From the NCBI RefSeq assembly GCF_902498845.1, contig NZ_CABVLM010000001.1, positions 496,001 through 560,000 on the forward strand: 64,000 bases of DNA, read 5' to 3'. The notes beneath the pieces are model-generated. The model did no database searches and had not been told where the DNA came from. It worked only from the letters and a program-made list of their open reading frames with translations. Numbering within the stretch: position 1 is the stretch's first letter; every line of letters begins with the position of its first letter. Origin of the DNA: Pseudoalteromonas rhizosphaerae (lineage in GTDB: Bacteria; Pseudomonadota; Gammaproteobacteria; Enterobacterales; Alteromonadaceae). A program made the position numbers and the translations under genes. Shown here piece after piece: positions 55,116 through 63,430 of the stretch.

Positions 55116-57830
55116 TTACAAGTTGTAGCGTATTCCTAAAAAGAACTGTCGGCCGGTATGATTATATTCACGCGGTAAATCTAAACTGCCATCACCTGTT
55201 GTATATAGGCGTTCATACTCATCGGTAAGGTTAATAGCTTCAAATGTTACAGTGACATTTTCATTAATATTATAAAAAGCAGATAGGTCAAAATGTGTTG
55301 GACCAGATGTCGCTTCTTCGGCATTACCATTGTTACCCGTGTAATCTGTGATGTAATTGTCGCGTTTATTTACTGAGGCACGAGCGCCATAGTTTTCTTC
55401 TTCATAATACAGGGTAAAGTTATAAGAATTTTTAGAAAGGCCGGTAATTTCACCTGCAGAGACATACGTATAGTTAGACACTAACCCCATATTTTTTAAC
55501 AACCCAGGTAGGAATGAAAAAGGTTGCTGATAAATAAGTTCAAGCCCTTTGATCACAGTACCTTGTCCATTTACAGGGACGAAATGTGTGTAAGGGGTAG
55601 TTCTAGGATCGAGCGCACTTGATGGATCATATTGCGGATCATTATCAATAAAGGGTAAATAAGCAGGATCGACGAGTTTTTCTTCACTATCACTTTTTAT
55701 AAAAGAGCCAATATCTTTGTAAAACGCTGTTGCTGCTAATAGCGACTCTTCTGCAAAGTACCATTCAACACCAACGTCTGTATTGGTAGAGGTGAAAGGG
55801 TCTAAGAATGGGTTACCCGCACTAACAGTGCCGTTTAAATAAGAAAACGATGGATTACCAGGATTGAGTGAACTCAAACTCGGGCGGGTCATGGTTTTAG
55901 ATAAACCTAGCCTTACAATCACATCATCGGTTGCATCAAGGGCTAAATTTAGCACTGGTAAAACATTGTCATAGCTATTGTCGATTGATACCGCATCAGT
56001 TTGAATAAAACCTGTTGATGTGGTTTCAGTTTTTACATAGCGAACACCTGCATTAGTGCGTAGTAGCATATCGGAAATTTCATATTCAAAATTAGTTTCC
56101 ACATAGGCAGCCATTGTTTCTTCTTCAACTTTCCAGCTTTGTGCACTGCGTGGCACCCACTCTTTAACTAAAAGCTGTGAATTTATTGCATCAAAATCAG
56201 CCACTATAAAGGGTGATAACGTGCCGTCATAACCGGTGCCAAAATCATCGTAGGGCATTAACTGAGAAAATCCAGCTGCAGAATCTTGATCAGGAAAACC
56301 GTTTATTTGTGATTCATCGTAACTAACCGTTCTGTCGTTATAGGCTATACCGCCTTTGATATTCATCATATCCATCTCGTATGATAAATCAATTTTAGCG
56401 GTGTCATTTTCGCGCAGTACATCTGTTGCACGTAAGCGCCCATCGGCTAAATCAAAAGAGTTGGCATCTAGAGTATCGTAATCGTAATTCATCACAGCGG
56501 TATTATTGCTGGTGCCAAAATCCATCGATACTCTATGAGGTGTGTTATTAGTCATGTTATAACGATACTGCTCAGAGCGAGCATCCGATTCAGCAGTGCC
56601 CACCATAGCGTCTAATCGAAGGTAATCAGATAAATGATATTTAGCTGAGAATACGTATTGTTGAAATTTTGTTTTTGAAATCTGCTGACGGCTTTCTACT
56701 CGAGATTTAACGCCGTTAAATGTCGCTGCTTGGATCTGTTTGCCATTTTCAGCCACGGTAATCGATTCAGGGGTAATTTCGCTGAATGTGTTTCTAAACA
56801 TCTCGAAAAAGTTGTACATAGTACGATCATTATCGAGGGTTGAATGCAATGTATCTAGCGTAAGGACCAGATCATCGTTAGGAGCATATTGCAATGAACC
56901 GGTAAAGCCTAAACGGTCTTGTTCATTACCAAAAAAATCAGGGCGAGGCAGACGTGGCGTATATAAACAGTTAACAGCATCGACTGTTTGACCTTCGAAC
57001 TCACACTCCCCAGTATTGGGTGTGCCAATAACTTCTGTATTAGAGGTGTCAGCATAAATACCGCCACCATCGAGTACGGGGGTGGTCCAGCGCACAGTCC
57101 CAAAGCCTTCTTGGCGCACAGTGCGTTCAGATTTTGCGACAGAGAATAAAGCCCCGATTGTATCATCAGCAAATGTGTTGCTGATCATAAATACCATCCG
57201 TGGGTCGACTTCTTCAGTGAGGTCGTTATAACCGGCTTGCGCAGACGCAGCAACATGAAAGCCTGTTGTGTCAAAAGGACGTGCAGAATACATATCAACA
57301 GTGCCCGCTATACCACCTTCTTCAGTTGCAGCTGTGGGCGTTTTTTGGATATCAACACGATTAAATAGTTCGGATGCAAATATATTAAAATCAAATGCAC
57401 GGCCACCATTTACGCCGCCACCAGAGTCAGTGCCATCGGTACTTGCAGGTACTTCCATACCGTTTAAAGTAGTACGTGTAAATGCAGGACCTAAACCACG
57501 TAAGGTAATTTGCCTACCTTCACCACCTTCACGGGAAATTGCCACACCAGGAATACGTTGTAATGATTCGGCGATATTCAGATCAGGAAATTTACCAATA
57601 TCTTCAGCCGCGATAGATTCTGTGGTATTTACTTCAAAACGTTTAGTTGCTAACGATTTATTTAATGATGATCTAAATCCTGTTACTTGAATTAACTCTA
57701 TGTCATTTTGGGCTTTAGTTTCTGTTTGTGGCTGTTCATCGGCTGCGATTGCATACGATGTTGTGCCCAGTAATAAGGCACTAACAATGCAGTTAAGTGG
57801 CTTGAGAACGAACTTATTTGCAGTCTTCAT
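55116..57830 (-). CDS. TonB-dependent receptor (Xanthomonas/Caulobacter-type), pectin locus
   Basis: A 904-residue receptor. The start at 57830 has AAGGAA upstream and begins a normal signal peptide (MKTANKFVLKPLNCIVSALL, cut after YAIAA). The frame to 57920 adds 30 implausible residues. TonB-box-like IELIQVTGFRSSLN; plug IAAEDIGKFPDLNIAESLQR, IPGVAISREGGEGRQITLRG and RTTLNGMEV; barrel end FFLGIRYNL. It is a paralogue of the receptor at 51.6 kb, divergent from the CE12 gene, with two operators in the shared 423-bp region. Confidence 0.94.
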   Translation of the reverse strand: MKTANKFVLKPLNCIVSALLLGTTSYAIAADEQPQTETKAQNDIELIQVTGFRSSLNKSLATKRFEVNTTESIAAEDIGKFPDLNIAESLQRIPGVAISREGGEGRQITLRGLGPAFTRTTLNGMEVPASTDGTDSGGGVNGGRAFDFNIFASELFNRVDIQKTPTAATEEGGIAGTVDMYSARPFDTTGFHVAASAQAGYNDLTEEVDPRMVFMISNTFADDTIGALFSVAKSERTVRQEGFGTVRWTTPVLDGGGIYADTSNTEVIGTPNTGECEFEGQTVDAVNCLYTPRLPRPDFFGNEQDRLGFTGSLQYAPNDDLVLTLDTLHSTLDNDRTMYNFFEMFRNTFSEITPESITVAENGKQIQAATFNGVKSRVESRQQISKTKFQQYVFSAKYHLSDYLRLDAMVGTAESDARSEQYRYNMTNNTPHRVSMDFGTSNNTAVMNYDYDTLDANSFDLADGRLRATDVLRENDTAKIDLSYEMDMMNIKGGIAYNDRTVSYDESQINGFPDQDSAAGFSQLMPYDDFGTGYDGTLSPFIVADFDAINSQLLVKEWVPRSAQSWKVEEETMAAYVETNFEYEISDMLLRTNAGVRYVKTETTSTGFIQTDAVSIDNSYDNVLPVLNLALDATDDVIVRLGLSKTMTRPSLSSLNPGNPSFSYLNGTVSAGNPFLDPFTSTNTDVGVEWYFAEESLLAATAFYKDIGSFIKSDSEEKLVDPAYLPFIDNDPQYDPSSALDPRTTPYTHFVPVNGQGTVIKGLELIYQQPFSFLPGLLKNMGLVSNYTYVSAGEITGLSKNSYNFTLYYEEENYGARASVNKRDNYITDYTGNNGNAEEATSGPTHFDLSAFYNINENVTVTFEAINLTDEYERLYTTGDGSLDLPREYNHTGRQFFLGIRYNL

Positions 57831-57963
57831 TGTGTGTTCCTTTTTTATGCTGTTGATTTGAGTTTTTATTTTTATTACTTTATTTAGCCAGTAAAATATA
57901 AGTCTATGATTAAAGGTCATAAAAATATAATTTGAAACGGTAGCAATATCAGGGAAATATATT

Positions 57964-57977
57964 TGCTACCGGTGGCA
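57964..57977. promoter_or_regulatory. LacI-type operator near the TBDR at 55.1 kb
   Basis: TGCTACCGGTGGCA, the same one-base variant as at 54740. It lies 134 bp before the receptor start and 156 bp from the next operator. Confidence 0.7.
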
Positions 57978-58118
57978 CACAAGTCAAACTATATCTAAAA
58001 AAGCATATTGTCAAACCTAAGAAATTACATTTTTTATGTTTTATTTACATTTATTTGGCAGTAAATGCACATTAAGTCTTGGTTTAATTTTATTCAGCAC
58101 CATGATTTAACTTGTTAT

Positions 58119-58147
58119 TTGCCACCGGTGGCAGTTGGTGGTATGTT
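58119..58147 (+). promoter_or_regulatory. LacI-type operator overlapping the CE12 esterase promoter
   Basis: Perfect operator TGCCACCGGTGGCA at 58120-58133. TTGCCA (58119-58124), a 17-bp spacer and TATGTT (58142-58147) form a promoter for the downstream esterase with about 100 nt of leader. Confidence 0.75.
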
Positions 58148-58253
58148 TATAACGACAACCACAATTAAGTAAAATTATTTTTTCACTCAATTACAAAAGA
58201 TAATTTTATAAAGAGCTAAACTGATTTTTTAAAAACAATAAAGAGCGAGTAGA

Positions 58254-59012
58254 ATGGGAAAGTTAATAGCAGCAATATTTATCATAGTGAGTTTTTCAAG
58301 TATGTCAGCAACTACTAAAGTTCAGCTTTTTATGGCAGGGGATTCAACCATGTCAATTAAAGAAGTGAAGGATTACCCTGAAACAGGTTGGGGAATGCCC
58401 TTTAGTATCTTTTTTAATGACAGCATCGACGTTAAAAATCGTGCTAAAAATGGTCGTAGTACACGTACCTTTATCAGTGAAGGCTTGTGGGCGGGCATTA
58501 TAAATGAACTTAATAAAGATGATTTTGTGATCATTCAATTTGGTCATAACGATCAGTCAAAACAGAAAGTAGACCGCTACACTACACCAGAGCAATATAA
58601 GCAAAACCTAGTTAATTTTATTGCTGAAGTAAGAGCAAAGCAGGCACAGCCATTACTGATGACCCCGGTAACGCGTCGTTATTTTGATGAAAAAGGTCAG
58701 ATCAAGGACACCCATCCTATTTACGCTGATATAGTAAGAGATGTAGCTAAACAGACAGGGGTCGATTTTATTGACATGGAACGGGTGACCCAACAGTATT
58801 TTCAAAAGCTTGGTGGGATCAACTCACGCTTACGTTTTATGCATATAGCACCTAACTTACATCCAAATTACCCTATGGGCGTAGAAGACAATACCCATTT
58901 CAATGAACTTGGTGCTCGAGAAGTTGCTCAATTAGTATTAACTGAAATGAAAAAAATAAATCACCCACTCGTTAAACAATTACGCATACCTGATCCAAAA
59001 CATTTAAAATAA
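58254..59012 (+). CDS. rhamnogalacturonan acetylesterase (CE12)
   Basis: A 252-residue secreted SGNH esterase removing acetyl groups from rhamnogalacturonan. A short signal peptide (IAAIFIIVSFSSMSA) precedes MAGDSTMSIKEV (nucleophile Ser near 30), NGRSTRTFISEGLW, FGHNDQSK near 97 and VEDNTHFNELGA with the Asp-His pair near 212. The length equals a single CE12 domain, unlike the long paralogue at 49.5 kb. Preceded by GAGCGAG. Divergent from the TBDR and last gene of the locus. Confidence 0.92.
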   Translation: MGKLIAAIFIIVSFSSMSATTKVQLFMAGDSTMSIKEVKDYPETGWGMPFSIFFNDSIDVKNRAKNGRSTRTFISEGLWAGIINELNKDDFVIIQFGHNDQSKQKVDRYTTPEQYKQNLVNFIAEVRAKQAQPLLMTPVTRRYFDEKGQIKDTHPIYADIVRDVAKQTGVDFIDMERVTQQYFQKLGGINSRLRFMHIAPNLHPNYPMGVEDNTHFNELGAREVAQLVLTEMKKINHPLVKQLRIPDPKHLK

Positions 59013-59083
59013 AAGTAATTATCTATAAATTTTTCGGTTAAGCATGATGTAGCTAATAACGTATGTAGTTTATTTAGTGTAGT

Positions 59084-59125
59084 GTTATTGCATTGGATGG
59101 GTGTAAATACATTCAATGCAATAAC
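59084..59125 (+). terminator. 16-bp stem-loop after the CE12 gene
   Basis: GTTATTGCATTGGATG (59084-59099) pairs with CATTCAATGCAATAAC (59110-59125), all paired with one G-T wobble, and is followed by TTCTG. Probable end of the pectin locus. Confidence 0.5.
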
Positions 59126-59270
59126 TTCTGTGCACTTAGCTTAATCGACTGGATTAATTGATTAGCTAAAATTAATGATTGAATTACCCCCCAACAGACC
59201 CATTAATGTAATTATGGTTAAATTATTTTGATTATCTTTATCACTTAATTAAAGGCAATGAGGAGTACGC

Positions 59271-60266
59271 ATGTCTGGGTTATCTGCAATACCGTTTTCT
59301 TTACTTGAGCTTAGCCCAATGAAAGAAGATGCCACCGTCTCAAGTACTCTTGCAAATAGTGTCGCTTATGCACAAAAAGCTGATGAACTCGGTTTTAACC
59401 GATTTTGGATGGCTGAACATCATAATATGCCGGGAATTGTCTGCGCGGCAACCTCTGTATTAATTGGCCACATAGCAGGGCAAACTAAAACTATACGAGT
59501 AGGTGCTGGTGGCGTTATGTTACCAAATCACCCGCCACTGATTGTTGCAGAGCAATACGGCACGTTAGAGAGTTTATACCCTGGGCGTATTGATTTAGGT
59601 TTAGGTCGCGCACCAGGTAGCGATCATATAACCAGTCGTGCTCTGCGCCGAGATGAACGACGCGCTGAAAACTTTGCCGATGAAGTCACTGAACTGCAAA
59701 CTTTATTAGGCCCTTACGATGGTAGTCACCCTGTTCGCGCTATTCCTGGCGAGAATACCAATGTACCTATTTGGTTACTTGGTTCCAGTTTATATAGTGC
59801 GCAACTAGCAGCTAAAAAAGGCCTCCCTTATGTGTTTGCTGGCCACTTTGCACCGCGTTTTGTTTATGATGCAATCGCTTTATACCGCCGTGAATTTCAA
59901 CCTTCTGATGTGTTAGACAAACCGTATGTAATGCTTGGCTTACCGATTGTTGCAGCAGATAGCGATGAACATGGACAGTTTTTAGCAACCACGTCAAAAC
60001 AGCGTATCTTAGCACTGTTACGTGGTGATCCTTTATGGCTAAAAGCTCCCGTTAAAAGCATGGCTGGATTATGGAATGAGCAAGAGCAGGCTCAAGTTGA
60101 AAACTTTTTAGGATTATCTGTGGTAGGGAGTCCAGTGACCATTGCTCATAAGCTAAATATGATAGTCAAAGAGCTTGGTGTCGATGAATTCATTTTTACC
60201 AATGATCTTTACCAAAGTAGCGACCGTCATCACGCGTTGGAGATTTTACGGTCAATAAAAGCATAA
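59271..60266 (+). CDS. luciferase-like flavin monooxygenase (YhbW type)
   Basis: A 331-residue (beta/alpha)8 protein of the bacterial luciferase-like superfamily, probably FMN-dependent with unknown substrate. The N-terminus PFSLLELSPMKEDA, the block FNRFWMAEHHNMPG, GAGGVMLPNHPPLIVAEQYG and GRIDLGLGRAPGSD match the YhbW/LLM class. GAGGAG precedes the ATG. Not visibly tied to the pectin genes. Confidence 0.87.
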   Translation: MSGLSAIPFSLLELSPMKEDATVSSTLANSVAYAQKADELGFNRFWMAEHHNMPGIVCAATSVLIGHIAGQTKTIRVGAGGVMLPNHPPLIVAEQYGTLESLYPGRIDLGLGRAPGSDHITSRALRRDERRAENFADEVTELQTLLGPYDGSHPVRAIPGENTNVPIWLLGSSLYSAQLAAKKGLPYVFAGHFAPRFVYDAIALYRREFQPSDVLDKPYVMLGLPIVAADSDEHGQFLATTSKQRILALLRGDPLWLKAPVKSMAGLWNEQEQAQVENFLGLSVVGSPVTIAHKLNMIVKELGVDEFIFTNDLYQSSDRHHALEILRSIKA

Positions 60267-60310
60267 CCACTGAAAATTAAGCTAAGGTACACTTAACTCC
60301 CGTTACAATA

Positions 60311-60347
60311 CAGAAACTAGCTAATACACAAAGTTTACTAGTTTCTG
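60311..60347. terminator. 10-bp stem-loop between monooxygenase and patatin genes
   Basis: CAGAAACTAG (60311-60320) pairs with CTAGTTTCTG (60338-60347) over a 17-nt loop; no T-run. A weak candidate end for the monooxygenase transcript. Confidence 0.35.
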
Positions 60348-60505
60348 AACTCTACTTAAAAGTGCAAAACACAGCACTAATCTTATTTAAGCTTGCGTTC
60401 TGTTTTTATAATCAATTCGATTTATATAATCAATTTTAACGTTTGATTTAAACACATTAAAATGAAGGTATAAACCAGTAAATTAATTACAAAGGAAGGC
60501 ATATT

Positions 60506-61486
60506 TTGAAACCTCAAGACCCCAAAATCACAAATACTTTCGATAAAACAGCATTGATCGCGGAAGGTGGTGGGCAACGAGGGATCTTCACCGCAGGTGT
60601 ACTCGATGCATGGCTTGAACATGAATATGACCCATTCGATTTATTTATTGGTACTTCAGCAGGTTCACAAAACCTTACTAGCTATTTAGCTCGCCAAAAA
60701 GGGTATGCCAAACGCTTAATAAGAGGGCTTTCGCGTCACAAACGATTTTTTCAATTAGGCCGTGGTTTAGTAGGTAAACATATAGTCGACTTAGACTGGT
60801 ACTTTGATAAAACTACCGAAGTTAACAGAGCACTTGATTTTAAAACTGCAAAAGCCAGTTTGGGTGAACGGGAGTTACTTATTACCGCCACTAATGCCCG
60901 TGATCGAAAACCTTATTTTTTATCACCAACCGGTGAAGGCCAGCAATGGCGAGATCTATTGAAAGCGTCAAGTGCACTGCCATTTTTATATAAACAAGGT
61001 GTAAAACTCACGCCATGGTTAAATGCATTAGCTGCTAATGAAATAGATAAAACCGACGTACACGCTGAGTCAGACTTTTACCTAGATGGTGGCCTTGCTG
61101 CGCCACTACCAGTGCGCGAAGCCTACAATCGTGGTGCACGTAAAATTGTGGTGATCCGCACAGTTGATCAAGACTTTCAAGCGCAATCGGCATGGGTAAA
61201 CAAGTTAAAAGCGTTTGTTTGTGCATCAGGATATTGCCCAAAAACCTTAGATTACTTATTACAACACGAACAAGCGTATGAGGATGAGTTAGCATTTATT
61301 GCCAATCCTCCGAAAGATGTAGAAATAATACAAATTTTTGCAAACCAAAAGCTTTCGAGCAAATTACTTGGTAGTTCAACCAGTGATCTACGTCATGATT
61401 ATAAATTAGGTTTATTGGCAGGTAATAACTATTTTACTGAGCAATACCCAGCAAACAGTACCCACCCTGTTGCTGTGGCTAACTAA
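60506..61486 (+). CDS. patatin-like phospholipase (YjjU type)
   Basis: A cytoplasmic lipid acyl hydrolase of 326 residues with a Ser-Asp dyad: oxyanion motif EGGGQRGIFTAG, nucleophile elbow GTSAGS and DGG (YLDGGLAAPLP). Translation must start at TTG (60506): AAAGGAAGG lies just upstream and no ATG occurs before the GGGQRG motif. The substrate is unknown. Confidence 0.88.
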   Translation: MKPQDPKITNTFDKTALIAEGGGQRGIFTAGVLDAWLEHEYDPFDLFIGTSAGSQNLTSYLARQKGYAKRLIRGLSRHKRFFQLGRGLVGKHIVDLDWYFDKTTEVNRALDFKTAKASLGERELLITATNARDRKPYFLSPTGEGQQWRDLLKASSALPFLYKQGVKLTPWLNALAANEIDKTDVHAESDFYLDGGLAAPLPVREAYNRGARKIVVIRTVDQDFQAQSAWVNKLKAFVCASGYCPKTLDYLLQHEQAYEDELAFIANPPKDVEIIQIFANQKLSSKLLGSSTSDLRHDYKLGLLAGNNYFTEQYPANSTHPVAVAN

Positions 61487-61569
61487 TTGGTGTTGATGAA
61501 TTTATTCCGATCAGTTGTATGTGAGTTGGATAAGTATCCTGTGTTGTTAGTTTGTAATTAATAAGCGAG

Positions 61570-62445
61570 TCATAAATGGCTCGCATTAACGCTCCGAGGC
61601 CTGCATTTATAATTACTGATCGCTTCGCCAATTAAAACAAATGCCAATGCAATTAAAATTGCCCATGAAAAATGTATTTGTTGAGCCATAACCAGTAACA
61701 CGGTAGAAAGTAACGGTGTTAAAAAACTCAAAGAGGCAAGTAACGTTTTATTACCTCTTTTTAAAGCGATGTCCCATAAGTAAAATGCGCCACCGACAGG
61801 TCCTAACCCTAACAAAAAAATACCTACAGTCTGCGTTAATGAAAAACGCGTGACTGTTTGTTCAAAATATATATGTGCCAATAAGGCCAAAATAGCTACA
61901 TAAAGAGAAAGCCAACCAATATCATCAACGTGATTATCAAAGCGAGTCATGAACAATGAATAACTCGACCATAATAGCGCACAACTCGCAGCAAATAGGT
62001 AGCCTAAAAAGTACTGGCTATTGATAGTAAAACCACTGCCATCACTAATTAAAAACACGATCCCTATAAAACTAACCAGCCCGCCTATAATCGCATTTAT
62101 TTTGTTTTCAGACCGTGCGACAAAAACACCCAATAACAATGGCCATAAATATACAATCAGGCTAACTTCAATCAATGGTGCATATTTAAGTGCCATAAAA
62201 TAACAAAAATGAAAACCAAATAAGCCAACTATACCAATAATTGTTTGCGCCTTACCAAGTGTCGGCAGAGCTAACAAAGGCTGCTTGGTAACAAGCCGTT
62301 TAATAAACAGCAATAAGAACGACACAAAGAAGCACATAAATAGTAATTGAAAAGCCGGTAATGCTTTAGTTAAATTACCCAACAGTACTAATGCACCCCA
62401 TAAAAAAATAGCTAATACGCCGAAAATTGTAGACATAGCAAACAT
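61570..62445 (-). CDS. EamA/DMT family exporter
   Basis: An inner-membrane protein of 291 residues with ten hydrophobic helices in two EamA repeats (FGVLAIFLWGALVLLGN at the start; FLGYLFAASCALLWSSYSLF at the second). It resembles the YddG branch of drug/metabolite exporters (GLFGFHFCYFMALKYAPLIE). The substrate is unknown, possibly amino acids. An AraC-type gene lies 41 bp upstream on the same strand and may control it. Confidence 0.85.
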   Translation of the reverse strand: MFAMSTIFGVLAIFLWGALVLLGNLTKALPAFQLLFMCFFVSFLLLFIKRLVTKQPLLALPTLGKAQTIIGIVGLFGFHFCYFMALKYAPLIEVSLIVYLWPLLLGVFVARSENKINAIIGGLVSFIGIVFLISDGSGFTINSQYFLGYLFAASCALLWSSYSLFMTRFDNHVDDIGWLSLYVAILALLAHIYFEQTVTRFSLTQTVGIFLLGLGPVGGAFYLWDIALKRGNKTLLASLSFLTPLLSTVLLVMAQQIHFSWAILIALAFVLIGEAISNYKCRPRSVNASHL

Positions 62446-62486
62446 TTAATTAAAAATTAATTGATAAAGGTAGTTTATCAATTTTA

Positions 62487-63236
62487 CTATCTAACACTGT
62501 GCTTAAAAGGCGATATTGTTGACGTTAAAGCTGCTTTTTTAAGTCTCGTGGGGGATTGTTTGAAGTAGCAAGTTAAGGCGCGACTAAAAGCTGATGGGTC
62601 GTTATAACCAACCTGTTCACCAATTACTGCTATAGGTAAATCAGAGTAACAAAGTAAGGAACGCGCATGTTCCATTCTTAATTGCGTGTGATGTTTAACC
62701 GGGCTGGTGTGCATACATTGCTTAAAAACCGCTTTGAATTGAGTAACACTTAAATATGCAACCGCTGCCATATCATTCAATGTATAGTCTATCGATAAAT
62801 CTTTTTTTATTAATAACAAAACGTTATTTATCCGCGGATCAATAGTCGCATTGGTAGTTTGTTGCCTGAGTAACACCAAAAATAAATTAAAACATAACGC
62901 TGCTTCATCTATGTTAGTTACACCTTGCAACTGCTTTTGGGTAAAACTTAGATAGCTCATTAATTTATCGTCAATACTGAAACAGGGGGCATTCATCGTC
63001 GTTAAGTTATTTGGGAGCTCTAATAAATCGGCCACTATAAAACGTGCATTTTCATCTGATTTAAACGCATGTAGAGTATTTTTAGGGATCACAACACATT
63101 GACCAACACCAACAGGCGCCGCGAAATTATTCATTTCAAGTTCTATATAGCCACAAAGTGGTAAAACAAGTTGATGATAGTGGTGCTGGTGGCTGTGGAT
63201 TTTTCGTGTGTAGTATCGAATCGATAAGCTATTCAT
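62487..63236 (-). CDS. AraC-family transcriptional regulator with cupin domain
   Basis: A 249-residue regulator. An N-terminal cupin (HSHQHHYHQLVLPLCGYIEL, PKNTLHAFKSD) is joined to a C-terminal pair of helix-turn-helix motifs (TLNDMAAVAYLSVTQFKAVF; AVIGEQVGYNDPSAFSRALT). The His-rich cupin could bind a metal or small ligand. It precedes the DMT exporter and is divergent from the AGCS symporter, so it may regulate either. No clear ribosome site. Confidence 0.87.
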   Translation of the reverse strand: MNSLSIRYYTRKIHSHQHHYHQLVLPLCGYIELEMNNFAAPVGVGQCVVIPKNTLHAFKSDENARFIVADLLELPNNLTTMNAPCFSIDDKLMSYLSFTQKQLQGVTNIDEAALCFNLFLVLLRQQTTNATIDPRINNVLLLIKKDLSIDYTLNDMAAVAYLSVTQFKAVFKQCMHTSPVKHHTQLRMEHARSLLCYSDLPIAVIGEQVGYNDPSAFSRALTCYFKQSPTRLKKAALTSTISPFKHSVR

Positions 63237-63430
63237 CTATTAAATTTAATAATTGCTACTGACAAACAATCATGAAGGGAGTTGTAGGGTGTTGTAAATA
63301 ACTTTTTGTTATTTTAATACACTCAATACTTGCTAATTTATAACAGCACGATAAAGTATTGCTAACTAAATATTCTTAAATTCAGCATATGTATTCTATT
63401 TCGTGTTGAAAAATAATAACAAGGGCAAAC

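Noticed and set aside
57831..57920. 30-residue N-terminal extension of the TBDR at 55.1 kb
   Set aside because: The extension is not signal-like; the ATG at 57830 has AAGGAA and a normal signal peptide.
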